A DNA stretch of 64,000 nucleotides from an uncultured Bacteroidota bacterium (GTDB taxonomy: Bacteria > Bacteroidota > Bacteroidia > Bacteroidales > UBA12077). A program made the translations under genes and the position numbers. Each line of letters opens with the position of its first letter. The stretch's first letter is position 1. The DNA is taken from contig CAJXLK010000002.1 of the NCBI GenBank assembly GCA_913055635.1, positions 1 to 64,000 on the forward strand, written 5' to 3'. Positions 9,357 through 19,620 of this stretch are shown piece by piece. The notes under the pieces are model-generated. The model had not been told where the DNA came from, did not search any database, and saw only the letters and a list, made by a program, of their open reading frames with translations.

Positions 9357-12300
9357 TTAATGTAAAATGATTTTATGAACCCGGGTTTGATCATTTATTG
9401 TGACGCTGATGTAACAGATTTCACTGGCCACAGGCATCAGCTTTTTCAGGTTAAAGACATGGTGGTGGGCTCCTGCAGGCTGCTGTTCATAACGTACTGC
9501 ATGCATCCTGTTCCCCAGGGCATCATAAAAACCGATGTCAACTGTTTGGGGGCCGTTTTCAACCGTATAAGTCAAGTGCACCATTCCGTTTGAAGGGTTG
9601 GGATAGACAAGGCTGGCGAGGTCTTCATTTTTCGGCTCTATACCTACCGCAGTTGTTTCAATGGTGTAGTTTTTTGGCTTTTGGTAGATGCCTTGCTCAT
9701 TGGCCTGAGCTTTCTTCAGGGTGAATGAAAGCTCAGCCGCGCTCTTTTCAGGGGTGCTGATGGTCATTAAGAGCAGGGGGCCGTCCGTTGTAAGTTCACT
9801 GGCACCAGCCATAGCAATCAAAACCTGTCCCTGCTCCTGCCGGATGTTGGATTCCATCCCCATCCCCTCGGCCAGGGTCAATTTTTCTACCCGGATCATA
9901 TTGATTTGGTTGGGATTATATTCCAGTTCCAGGTCCAGGGCAGAAAAGCTTCTGACCTGTTTGGCGGTCAGGGCCAAAGTGATTTCACCGCCGGCGGTTT
10001 CCCTGACTTTTTCAATGTGGATGTTGCCAACGGGGGGTTCGTCAGGAAATGATTTTTTGATTTCTGCGGGGAAGGCGTCAATGGAGCCTGAAACATATTG
10101 AAGAACCAGGGAGGCATCGTAGGCGGTGATGCCTTCTTCTCCGGAGACATCTGCTACTTTCACCTGTTCGGGCAGGAACTGGATCAATTGAGCCACTTCC
10201 TGAAGGATCAGTGAAGCATCGAAGGCCTGGATGTAACCATTCAGGCTGACATCTCCCATGGCCGGGTTAAGCGTGCCGCCTCTGAAATCACTGTAATCCA
10301 CCATATCGCTTACCGCGTCGCCTGTCCCATCTGGATTGCCTGGATGGGTTGGCCCTGTGGACGCCCCCCACCAGTTATAGCGGGCATCGATGGTGAAGGA
10401 TTTATTGACGTTGTTTACCCCATAATATCGGTTGTCGTAGATGTCGCAATGATTGATCAGCGGGTTGGAAGCGCCTTCTGCCCGAAGCCCGTTGGAATTG
10501 TAAGCCAGGGTGGTGTAGTGTATTTGAGGGCTGGCAGATTCGGTGGTGATGGCCGATTCATGATCATACCAGCCGGCATGCCTTATCACGCAGTGTTCAA
10601 ACTGGCAAAGGTTATCCAGGGCCTGGTTGTCGAAGATGATGCCATCCCAGGTTGTACGGTAACTACCACCGGGTTGGGTGGCATCCCCATCGCTGTTGGA
10701 GTCGCCGCCATAAAAATCGTCGCGGATGCTGGTAAATACAATCGTACTGTCGGCAGTGGACCCTCCCCGTGCCATCAGCCCACGGAAAACTCTAACATGC
10801 GAGTTGTCGTTGAATTTGAGTACCACCCCGGGGTCGATGGTCAGCACCACGCTGGTGCCAATGGTATAATCGCCGGAAAAGTAATAGGGGATGTTTGGAA
10901 TGCCGGCGAAGGTTTTTTGATGGAGGGTTACATCCTGTACCAACTCTTCATCGACCACTCCAATGGTACGATAGGTGCTGCCGGTGATCGTATTTTCACG
11001 GGTTGATTCGGGATAGGACACCAGAGAGATTTGCAGGGGGGCATAGGTCAGGTTGTGGAAGGTGTTGGTGTCAACCGCCGGTTCGGAGACTCCGTTCAGA
11101 ATGATGCCCCAGTGGGTGTCTTCGAAATGCGATTGTGCAACGGTGGGAGAGGCCTGCCGAAGGTTTACCCCGGCCTGTTTATAGCGGAAAATGGCATGGC
11201 GGATGGTGCTGGTGTCATTGCTGATGTCTGAGAAATCCAGATGGTATCGGTTGCCGGAGATAGAGGGGTTGCTGTCATCTCCGTCTTCGTTGGTATCCAT
11301 GGGATTGCCGTAATCATCATCATGTTCATGGGTAAAAACCACCGGCTCCTCTTCGGTGCCTTTTATCATCACAGCCCCGTTGACATTAAAGCAGTCAATG
11401 CCATCCATCTTGAAGACCACCCCGGCCGGAATGGTTAGCACGGTGCCTGAGTTTATGGCACAGGTATTGTGTATAAAGTAGGTGATGTTCTGATAACCTG
11501 CAAAATTGCGTTTGGGAATGGTTGCGTCCAGGGCATAGGTTTCCTGGGCGATGCCAATGGCCATGCGCCCCAGGTTCGAGACATTATTGCCGGAAAATGC
11601 AGGAGAAGCAAACATGCTCATTGTCACCGGTGTTTGTCGAATGTTGTGCATTTCACAGTTGGTGATCCGGGGACTGGCCGAGCCATAGACACCCACGGCT
11701 GAAGTGTGGGATTGTTCAATCCGGCAGCTGTCGACTTCAACGGATGAATTGGAAAAACGGATGGTGCCATAGTCTTTTCGGTTGGTATAGCCTGACTGAT
11801 CCCGCCCCCCGTAGTTTAGCACACAATTGTTCAGCAGGCTCGCTGTGTCGCGGGCCGATTCATTAAATACAATGCACCACCAATCGCCTTTCTCGGGATT
11901 TGAAGCGTTGCCGTCGTCGTTGGTGTCTCCCCCCTTTGAATCGTCTTTCAGGGAAGTGAAGATGATCTCTTCACCCGGGTTGGCATTGGACCTCAAGGCC
12001 CCATTGACCCGGATGTAGCTGTTGTGGCGCAAAAATTTGATGACCACTTCGGGATGGATGGTCAGGGTGGCATCCGGTTCGATGATCAGCCGGTCAATGA
12101 TGTAGGCAATGTTATAGATGCCCCCTACATCCCTTTGAATCAGTGAGGCATCCGATGAAAGGGTCCCCTCCAGAATCCGTATGCCATTGCTGCCATTGCC
12201 GTTGGATTGGAGAGTCATCCCGGCAAAAGAAAAGACCGGGTCAGATTTGAGCGACATGGCAATTGGATCAAGCCGACAATTTTTTATTTCTACGTTGGTC

Positions 12301-14615
12301 GAGCATACGGGGGAGGCGATGCCTTCACATCTTAACCCATAGGAACGGGAGTCCGATATAAGCATGTTGGATAGGGTTCCTCCGGCATCGGAGAAGATCA
12401 CCGTGCCGTCGTTGTTGCCTCCATATAAGAGCAGGCAGTGGTTCAACAGGTTATAACTGTCGTCGCTGGTTGAGCCGAAACGGAAGTTGCCCCAGTCACC
12501 GGAAGAGGGGGAGGAAGCATCGCCGTCGTCTTCTGTGTCTTTGGGATTGCCGTAATTATCATCTTTTACGGAGGTGAATACGATGGTGTCCGATAAAGTA
12601 CCGGGTGCCTTCATGCCCCCGTTGATCAGGATGTCGGTGTTGCGGTTCATTTTAACCACCACTCCGGCCTCCACATCCACGTAGGTTCCTGAATTGATGG
12701 TTAGATCCTCCAGCAGCACATAAGAGATGGAATCATAACCGGCTACGTCACGCAGCCGGATGGTACCGTCAAAGCCCAGTTCTTCCCCGATCAGACCCAG
12801 CGCTGTTTGCCCTGTATTGATGAAGACGTTGTCGCTGAAGTCAGGATTGGCTGATATGGAGAGGGCGACGGGGGTATACCGGGTGTTGGAGATCTCGTTG
12901 TTGGACAGGGTGGGATTTGAGGCCTGAAAAGCATATACCGCATAATCGGTGTTGTTGATGATGCAGTTGTTGATGGTGGGGTTGGCATTGACGGTGGTAA
13001 TGGTTCCCCCTGATATGCGCCGGGTGTTGTAATGAACAGAAGGCATGCGGGCATATTTGAATTGTCCGTAGCTCAGCAGGCAAGTGTCGGCGCTGGTGGC
13101 TTCAAAGACAATTCCGCCCCAATCGCCCGGGTCGGGATCGGATTGGGTGCCATCCTTATTGGTATCCGACGGATTGCCATGGTTGTCATCCCGGGCGGAC
13201 GTGATTACCACCCGGTGGTCGGGATCTTCCCCATCGGCCATCAGCGCTCCCTTAACGACAATGCGGTGATTGGAATGAAAACCTTTGATGACGATTCCCT
13301 TGTTGATGGTCAGGCTGTAGGCTTCCGGGATGGTTAGTCGCCCCAGCATCAGGTAAGTGACATTGGGGATGCCTGTGACGTCGCGTTGCTTCAAAATCGT
13401 GTTCCTGGCCAGGGTACCCCCAAGGAGCCCGATGGCATCGTATTCATTATTGGAAAAGGAGAAACTGTTGTTCAAAAACAGGGGATCCGCATCGAATGAC
13501 ATGGCGATGGGCACCACATCGCTCGAGCCGATCATGTTGTAGCGGAAGGTGGGATTGGATAAGCCAATAAACTCGGCGCCGAAATAGTTGTTAAAGAACT
13601 CACAGCTGTCAATTACGGGGCTTGCGTTTTCGGCTATGACGCCGCCGTGGTTGCCGGAGCCTCCATAGGTGATGCGGCATCGTTTCAGCAGACATTGCTC
13701 ATCGTTGCTGGAGGCCCGAAAGTGTATCGCCCCCCAGTCCCTGGAGCTTGGAGAAGTGGCAGTGCCGTCGGCATTGGTGTCGCCCCCCAGGTTGTCGTCT
13801 TCATAAGCGGTGAAGTAAATTTTTTCGCCTTCTCCGGCAGCGGCGACCAGGGTGCCTTCCACGGCCAGTGTGCTGCTGGATTTGATGATGTTGCCCGAGG
13901 CTATCTCCAGGGTATGACCGGGTTCAATGGTGAAGGAACTGTAGAAGTAATAGGGGATGGCAACAGTATCCAGCAGCAAATCGCTGTTGAGATGACGGAA
14001 CCGGATGTTGATCCCCTCATGGGTGTTTCCCGTGAGGTTGTTGCCTTCACCGAAAAACACCGAACCGGGCCCTGTATAGGCAATCGGAAGTTTGTTGGCT
14101 GAAATAACGGTGTGGGATAAATTCAACGTGCCTTGGGTATGAATAGCTATACCTGCATTATTGGAACGTGCAATTTCATTGTTCCCCCTGAAAGTCGCTG
14201 AACCACGCGATACCGTGATCATGCCATAGCTGTTGTTGGAGCTGGCATGCCCGCCGTACTCAATGATGCAGCCATAAAATGCAGCATGGCCTGTTTGTGC
14301 ATTGTTCCCAATGCGGATATCGTCCCAGTCGCCCCTGGAAGGATTGGCTGCATCGGTGGTGAACCGACATTTATAAGCATCCAAAGCTCCGCGGATCTCC
14401 ATCCCAAGATTGCTTTGGAATCGCACCACAACCCCACTGTCAATGCTAAGGGTGGCTCCCTCATTGACAATGATCGTTCCTGTTACAATAAAGGGACTTC
14501 CGGATAAACTCCAGGTACTGTCAACACTTATGTTGCCTGAAACATTGGTGTCTGCTTTGGCAGATTGGAAAATCAAAAAACCCAAAAACAGAGCAAGGGT
14601 AAAACATTTTTTCAT
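9357..14615 (-). CDS. Very large secreted right-handed beta-helix protein with degenerate dockerin-like repeats, cohesin-like module and T9SS sorting domain
   Basis: 1752 aa, signal peptide; about seven repeating modules with DDNxGxDTNxDGxxSxP...GDW..I.F...; C-term GDVSLNGYIQAFDASLILQEVAQ...VADVSGEEGITAYDASLVLQYVSG, then cohesin-like segment and SLVYPNPSNGMVHLTYTV. Confidence 0.8.
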   Translation of the reverse strand: MKKCFTLALFLGFLIFQSAKADTNVSGNISVDSTWSLSGSPFIVTGTIIVNEGATLSIDSGVVVRFQSNLGMEIRGALDAYKCRFTTDAANPSRGDWDDIRIGNNAQTGHAAFYGCIIEYGGHASSNNSYGMITVSRGSATFRGNNEIARSNNAGIAIHTQGTLNLSHTVISANKLPIAYTGPGSVFFGEGNNLTGNTHEGINIRFRHLNSDLLLDTVAIPYYFYSSFTIEPGHTLEIASGNIIKSSSTLAVEGTLVAAAGEGEKIYFTAYEDDNLGGDTNADGTATSPSSRDWGAIHFRASSNDEQCLLKRCRITYGGSGNHGGVIAENASPVIDSCEFFNNYFGAEFIGLSNPTFRYNMIGSSDVVPIAMSFDADPLFLNNSFSFSNNEYDAIGLLGGTLARNTILKQRDVTGIPNVTYLMLGRLTIPEAYSLTINKGIVIKGFHSNHRIVVKGALMADGEDPDHRVVITSARDDNHGNPSDTNKDGTQSDPDPGDWGGIVFEATSADTCLLSYGQFKYARMPSVHYNTRRISGGTITTVNANPTINNCIINNTDYAVYAFQASNPTLSNNEISNTRYTPVALSISANPDFSDNVFINTGQTALGLIGEELGFDGTIRLRDVAGYDSISYVLLEDLTINSGTYVDVEAGVVVKMNRNTDILINGGMKAPGTLSDTIVFTSVKDDNYGNPKDTEDDGDASSPSSGDWGNFRFGSTSDDSYNLLNHCLLLYGGNNDGTVIFSDAGGTLSNMLISDSRSYGLRCEGIASPVCSTNVEIKNCRLDPIAMSLKSDPVFSFAGMTLQSNGNGSNGIRILEGTLSSDASLIQRDVGGIYNIAYIIDRLIIEPDATLTIHPEVVIKFLRHNSYIRVNGALRSNANPGEEIIFTSLKDDSKGGDTNDDGNASNPEKGDWWCIVFNESARDTASLLNNCVLNYGGRDQSGYTNRKDYGTIRFSNSSVEVDSCRIEQSHTSAVGVYGSASPRITNCEMHNIRQTPVTMSMFASPAFSGNNVSNLGRMAIGIAQETYALDATIPKRNFAGYQNITYFIHNTCAINSGTVLTIPAGVVFKMDGIDCFNVNGAVMIKGTEEEPVVFTHEHDDDYGNPMDTNEDGDDSNPSISGNRYHLDFSDISNDTSTIRHAIFRYKQAGVNLRQASPTVAQSHFEDTHWGIILNGVSEPAVDTNTFHNLTYAPLQISLVSYPESTRENTITGSTYRTIGVVDEELVQDVTLHQKTFAGIPNIPYYFSGDYTIGTSVVLTIDPGVVLKFNDNSHVRVFRGLMARGGSTADSTIVFTSIRDDFYGGDSNSDGDATQPGGSYRTTWDGIIFDNQALDNLCQFEHCVIRHAGWYDHESAITTESASPQIHYTTLAYNSNGLRAEGASNPLINHCDIYDNRYYGVNNVNKSFTIDARYNWWGASTGPTHPGNPDGTGDAVSDMVDYSDFRGGTLNPAMGDVSLNGYIQAFDASLILQEVAQLIQFLPEQVKVADVSGEEGITAYDASLVLQYVSGSIDAFPAEIKKSFPDEPPVGNIHIEKVRETAGGEITLALTAKQVRSFSALDLELEYNPNQINMIRVEKLTLAEGMGMESNIRQEQGQVLIAMAGASELTTDGPLLLMTISTPEKSAAELSFTLKKAQANEQGIYQKPKNYTIETTAVGIEPKNEDLASLVYPNPSNGMVHLTYTVENGPQTVDIGFYDALGNRMHAVRYEQQPAGAHHHVFNLKKLMPVASEICYISVTINDQTRVHKIILH

Positions 14616-15146
14616 AGGTCAGTGGATTTAATGTTATAAAAGCAAACATGATTGGAATGAAATATGATTGGATGGACTATGATGGTATTCCTCAGCGCTG
14701 GGAATAAATCAATGTAGTGGTTAAAAGGGGCTATTAACAATATAAGCAGAGTAACACTGAAACTTATAAAAAGACAAATAACAGCTTTTAATGCTTGATA
14801 AAACACTCAGCCGCTTATTGGCAGGCTTGAGGAAAGAAAGAAAGGTCAAATACAAGGGAGGCAAGATGGCCATAACCCTTTCGCAAAGTAAGATAGGAAG
14901 AAAACCAATAGGTGTCAAGGATTATTTAGAATTTATTGCTGATCTTCAGTATTTTTTTTTTTTACCCTCCTGCGATCACCATTTCATTTTAGCCCACAAA
15001 TAAGCGGATGGTTTTCGGTGCAAATAGGGGTTGCTTGCATTTTATTTTTATTAATTTTGATACATTAAACGTATTTTATTTGAAACCAGCATGCCAATGC
15101 AATATAAGTAAAGGTTTTATCCATCTTCTTATTAATCTTTATACCC

Positions 15147-16730
15147 ATGAAAGGCAAGCGAATATATGCAACAGCGGTGGCTATAATAGTGGCCGCATTC
15201 TTTTTATCGGATCACTCTTATGGATGCACTGTTTTGATCGCCGGCAAGCATACGACCGAGGATGGATCCATATTGTTTGCCAAGACAGAGGACGATGGGG
15301 GGATGCATGTGGATTATCTCTGGCGTTTTTCACGGGGTCAGCATGATCAGGAGGCATTTTTGCAGGCCAATCTGGAGGGTTTGAAGGTTCCCCAGCGTGA
15401 GCAGACCTATAGCTATTGGCTGGATGAATGTCCACCGACGCATTATTCGAATATGGTGGTCAATGAGTGGGGGGTTGCTTTAGGCAGCAATGGCTGTCAA
15501 TCGCGGGAAGATCCAATTGAAAAACTGGAGCAGCGGGGTCAGATTGAACAGGGAGGCATAGGTTTTATGCTTCGGATTATACTGGCTCAGCGGGCCAAAA
15601 CGGCGCGTCAGGCTGTTTTGATGGCCGCTGATTTGATTGATCGTTATGGTTACCGGGCTTCAGGCCGCAATCTGAATATTGTGGGGCCGGATGAAGCCTG
15701 GCAGCTGCAGATGGTCAGGGGCAAACATTATGTAGCCCGCCGGGTAAAGGATAGTGAAGTTGCCGTGGTATCCAATACCTTTAGCATACGCGAAGTGGAC
15801 CTGGATGACCGTAATAATTTTATTGCCTCGCCCGATTTGATTGAATATGCCATTGATCGGGGATGGTATGATCCGGAAACCGATGGTGAATTTGATTTTG
15901 CCGAAGCTTATGCTTCCCGCGAGGCCCACCTGTCCAACTCCAACAACCACCGCCAATGGATCCTGGCTAAAATGATGAATCAGGATTTTCCCGTTTCCCT
16001 GGAGGAAGCAGAACTGGGGGGCATGCCGGTTGCCGTGCAACCTGAACACAAATTGAGCCTGGCCGGGGTGATGGACATTATGCGCAATCACTATGAGGGA
16101 ACTGCCCTGGATAAGTCGAATGGACATCAGTACAATCCCCACCATACCCCACACACCGTTTGCCGTTATTCCACCCACAAGACGACCATCGTCCAGCAAC
16201 GCAGCGACATGCCCGTGGAAATAGGCACGGTCCTCTGGCGCTCCCTCGGTCAGCCCTGTCTTAGTGCTTTTGTTCCCTGGTACCTCGGCACCCAGTCCTT
16301 CCCCAACATATATACCCGAAAGGAATATAAACGTACCGGCAAATCTAAAACTGAATTGTTGAACGATCAGGCCACCAATGCCCCCTTTATGGCCTATCAT
16401 TTTAATTTTCCCTTTTGGAAGCATCGTGAAACAGATCCGCAAACCGCTTCAGGTGTGTTTCACGCCCTGAGCAGAATAGCCGATGCCCGATATGCCCGTT
16501 TTTACCCAATGGTGCGGGAGGTTTTTGACCGGCTTGAAAACCAGGCCCTTCAAATGCAACCCCTTATAGAAAAAAAGGCCCGCACACTCTATGAAAAGGA
16601 TAAACAAAAAGCACTGGACTACCTCACCGATCAAAGCCATTATTATGCCAGGGAGGCTGTGGAAAAGGCCCGAAGCCTCAATGTCCGCCTGATGGTGAAA
16701 CCCCGAACAGAGATTTATAAAAAGAAGTGA
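15147..16730 (+). CDS. C69 family dipeptidase (PepD-like Ntn hydrolase)
   Basis: YGCTVLIAGKHTTEDGSILFAKTEDDGG...; NEWGVALGSNGCQSRED; IILAQRAKTARQAVLMAADLIDRYGY. Confidence 0.9.
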   Translation: MKGKRIYATAVAIIVAAFFLSDHSYGCTVLIAGKHTTEDGSILFAKTEDDGGMHVDYLWRFSRGQHDQEAFLQANLEGLKVPQREQTYSYWLDECPPTHYSNMVVNEWGVALGSNGCQSREDPIEKLEQRGQIEQGGIGFMLRIILAQRAKTARQAVLMAADLIDRYGYRASGRNLNIVGPDEAWQLQMVRGKHYVARRVKDSEVAVVSNTFSIREVDLDDRNNFIASPDLIEYAIDRGWYDPETDGEFDFAEAYASREAHLSNSNNHRQWILAKMMNQDFPVSLEEAELGGMPVAVQPEHKLSLAGVMDIMRNHYEGTALDKSNGHQYNPHHTPHTVCRYSTHKTTIVQQRSDMPVEIGTVLWRSLGQPCLSAFVPWYLGTQSFPNIYTRKEYKRTGKSKTELLNDQATNAPFMAYHFNFPFWKHRETDPQTASGVFHALSRIADARYARFYPMVREVFDRLENQALQMQPLIEKKARTLYEKDKQKALDYLTDQSHYYAREAVEKARSLNVRLMVKPRTEIYKKK

Positions 16731-16950
16731 TGATATCCTAAAAGAGGGATGATGTTGTATTTTATGTTTAAATGTTGACGAATAAGGCATGCATAGCAAT
16801 ATGAATGGTTGTTATCACTAAAAATACTTTTGGAAATAAAGATATTCTTGTGGAAGCCAACCAAACATTTAGAATTTTACCAAAAAAGATTAAAAAAGCT
16901 TTATAATTAATCTCCTGAAAGCCTGACAAATCAATCCTGAACCTCCATAG

Positions 16951-17652
16951 ATGAAAAAGTTGCTGCTAACATTGCTGATGACCCTGAGCGGGATGAACCT
17001 GCTGGCCACCCATCATATGACCTATTTCGTTTATGTGGAAAGCCATTTTCCCCAGGGATACTGGAAAGATTCAGATTTAATTGATGCCCGTCAGGGGGCT
17101 TTTCTTTATCCTTATCAATATACGGATCTTTTGGGAACAGTGCAGCGGGACTTTTTCCAAACCCTGCTTGATCGGCTTGAACAACACCATGATTTTTATT
17201 CCCGGGTAGAACTGGCCTCCCCCAAAAAAGCTGATGCCCCCAATGGTGAATCTGACACGCTCGCCTTCGTCATTGGGCGCGGTTTGACACCGGATCAGCT
17301 CTCCACCCTGCGCAATGAACTTACTGCCACCCTCCTGAATACAGGCCTGGTCCGGGTGGTGGAGCTCAATTACCGGGATGGCTCAAAAAAACACTCGCTG
17401 GATGAGGACGATCTGGAGATCCCTTTGTTTGAATTGATGCCGGCAGGCAAGCAGGCCTTAGAGCGAAAAACACCGCAGGGTGTTCGTGATACGGTTTATC
17501 AGACCCGCACGGATACCGTCGCCATCCGGCCCGAAAGCTCCGAAAAAGGCCTTTTTTCCAGGCACTCCTGCTGGGACCGCTACCTATGGCTGGCCATCAT
17601 TGTAGTCCTATTGATTTTGTTGCTTAGACAAAGCGCCCTCAAACGAACCTGA
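16951..17652 (+). CDS. Hypothetical exported protein with C-terminal transmembrane anchor
   Basis: Signal peptide MKKLLLTLLMTLSGMNLLA; C-term LWLAIIVVLLILLLRQSALKRT. Confidence 0.65.
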   Translation: MKKLLLTLLMTLSGMNLLATHHMTYFVYVESHFPQGYWKDSDLIDARQGAFLYPYQYTDLLGTVQRDFFQTLLDRLEQHHDFYSRVELASPKKADAPNGESDTLAFVIGRGLTPDQLSTLRNELTATLLNTGLVRVVELNYRDGSKKHSLDEDDLEIPLFELMPAGKQALERKTPQGVRDTVYQTRTDTVAIRPESSEKGLFSRHSCWDRYLWLAIIVVLLILLLRQSALKRT

Positions 17653-17661
17653 CCCCAGCAG

Positions 17662-17805
17662 ACCCCGCTTAGCGGGGTGCTCCAACATCACCCCGCTTAG
17701 CGGGGTCAAAAACTAGCCCCTTAAATTACCCCGCTTAGCGGGGTCAAAAAAACTTACCCCGCAGGGTCATCTATTACCGCTCTTTCTTACTCCGCTTAGC
17801 GGGGT
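17662..17805. repeat. Cluster of intergenic palindromes ACCCCGCTTAGCGGGGT (4 near-complete copies plus a partial)
   Basis: Copies at 17662-17678, 17690-17706, 17728-17744 and 17789-17805 (imperfect). Confidence 0.95.
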
Positions 17806-17860
17806 GGTTTTTCACCCAAAATATATCCCTGGAATATCACGAGTCAGAGGTCCCCGCTGT

Positions 17861-18319
17861 TTATGGTGATCTGTTGAAATCCCGGGTTTTTACTGTAAAC
17901 TGGTAATGCTCATGGTCGTCGCTTCGCTGGATGATCTTCCAGGAGTTCCGCCGGAAAAAGTGTTTGTTGATCCGGGACTTTTTGCGGTTCCTCCATTCAT
18001 GCTCAAAAGTATCCTGTCCTGAAAACCGGATCTTTTCAATGGCCCCGGTGTAAAATCCACCAAGCCCGGCATGGGTATAGACCTGTTCTCTCTGGCCGGG
18101 CTTGATCAACATGGTATCCTTTTGGCGGTGCCCTCGCGCACTGATGCTATAATCAATGTATATCCGCAAATCTTCACGGGTCCCGTTGCGGATGTGATAA
18201 TGGAATTCCCTGGCATGCTCACATCCTGCCGTCATCAACATTGCAACCGCTAAAAGAAGATATTTTTTGTGCCTCATAAATCTACACTCCTTTTTGCTAA
18301 CTTCGTCGTTATTAAGCAC
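17861..18319 (-). CDS. Hypothetical lipoprotein
   Basis: MRHKKYLLLAVAMLMTAGCEHAREFHYHIRNGT; lipobox. Confidence 0.6.
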   Translation of the reverse strand: MLNNDEVSKKECRFMRHKKYLLLAVAMLMTAGCEHAREFHYHIRNGTREDLRIYIDYSISARGHRQKDTMLIKPGQREQVYTHAGLGGFYTGAIEKIRFSGQDTFEHEWRNRKKSRINKHFFRRNSWKIIQRSDDHEHYQFTVKTRDFNRSP

Positions 18320-18670
18320 TCAACATGTTTAATACTTACAGATTTTAATGCCCACAGATTTATAGGTCTCGGATTTCATTTTCTCGATTTAAAAAGGTAC
18401 CGTATTTATATCAATTACAAGGACGAGTGTATTTTGTGTACCTGAAATTTTTTTCAAAACGTTATATGATCGTTGATCTTATGGTTTTTAAAATTTCTTA
18501 ACGGGAGCCATCCATGCCAATATAAGCTAAGTTAGATGCAGAACAATCAAAAGGGAAAATTGTCTTGTGGGAACACTCCCAAAAAGTATTTTTATACAGA
18601 TTTTATACAGAATTTAGCTTTATTATATTAAGCGGGGATTTTTACAGACGGAGATAGGGGGATTCAGGCA

Positions 18671-18810
18671 GAAGAAGTAGCTTCCGAACAGAGAAATTGG
18701 TTTCCCCGTAGAGAAAGTAGTCCCTGGACAGAGAAATTGGTTGCTCCGTAGAGAAAGTAGTCCCTGGACAGAGAAATTAATTTCGCCGTAGAGAAAGCAG
18801 TACCTGAAGT
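18671..18810. repeat. 40-bp tandem repeat (3.5 units) built from 20-bp half-units
   Basis: gagaaattggtttccccgta|gagaaagtagtccctggaca at 18691, 18731 and 18771 with the half unit at 18671. Confidence 0.95.
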
Positions 18811-18942
18811 ACCAACCCAAGCCTGGTGAACATATTCCTTGACCATCACCGGAGGGACGCTTCAGTCCGGAGATAGCAAAAAGGTTAATAGGAGGCATTC
18901 AATAAAGGTTGAAACCCAATCAATAAATCAGGAGGATAAAAG

Positions 18943-19620
18943 GTGAAGATATTGCTGGTTGAAGACAATGCGGAGCTGGTGGACGATGTTACGGCTTTTT
19001 TCCGGGAAGAGGGTTATGTCATGGAAACGGCCTTTACCTTGCAGGAAGCCCGGGAGAAGGTTGGGGTATACAGCTATGATCTGGTGATATTGGATCTGGG
19101 GCTTCCTGACGGTGATGGGCTGGAATTGCTTGAGGATATGCAACGGGACCAGCCGCAGGTAGCTGTTCTCATTCTTACCGCCCGGGATGCCCTCGATGTC
19201 AAAGTTCAGGGATTGGAGCAGGGAGCCGATGATTACATCACCAAACCCTTTCATAAGGCTGAACTGAATGCCCGGGTCCATTCCATCCTTCGACGTAAAG
19301 TGGCGGGAGGCAGGCAAAAGCTTACTTTTAACGAGATCGCCCTGGATTTGAATGAAAAGAAAGTCACCGTGTATGATCAGGAACTGAGTTTAACCAGGAA
19401 GGAATATGATCTTTTGTTGTTTTTGATTTATAACAAGGACCGGCTTCTTACAAAAGAGAGCATTGCTGAACATTTGTGGGGCGACCACATCGACCAGGCC
19501 GATAATTTTGACTTTATATACAACCACATTAAGAACCTGCGGCGTAAGATAGGCCAGGCAGGGGGCCATAATTATATCCGGTCCATGTACGGTATGGGCT
19601 ATAAATTTGTAACTGAATGA
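18943..19620 (+). CDS. OmpR/PhoB-family response regulator
   Basis: MKILLVEDNAELVDDV; DLVILDLGLPDGDG; GADDYITKPF; winged-helix C-term YIRSMYGMGYKFV. Confidence 0.95.
   Translation: MKILLVEDNAELVDDVTAFFREEGYVMETAFTLQEAREKVGVYSYDLVILDLGLPDGDGLELLEDMQRDQPQVAVLILTARDALDVKVQGLEQGADDYITKPFHKAELNARVHSILRRKVAGGRQKLTFNEIALDLNEKKVTVYDQELSLTRKEYDLLLFLIYNKDRLLTKESIAEHLWGDHIDQADNFDFIYNHIKNLRRKIGQAGGHNYIRSMYGMGYKFVTE

Noticed and set aside
9375-14631. Many plus-strand ORFs (e.g. 10344-11006, 13647-14102) opposite the 1752-aa gene
   Set aside because: Antisense shadow ORFs produced by repetitive GC-biased codons; no recognizable domains or ribosome-binding context.
18623-18898. ORFs across the 20/40-bp repeat block
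   Set aside because: Repetitive peptide is a by-product of the DNA repeat; no start context or homology.
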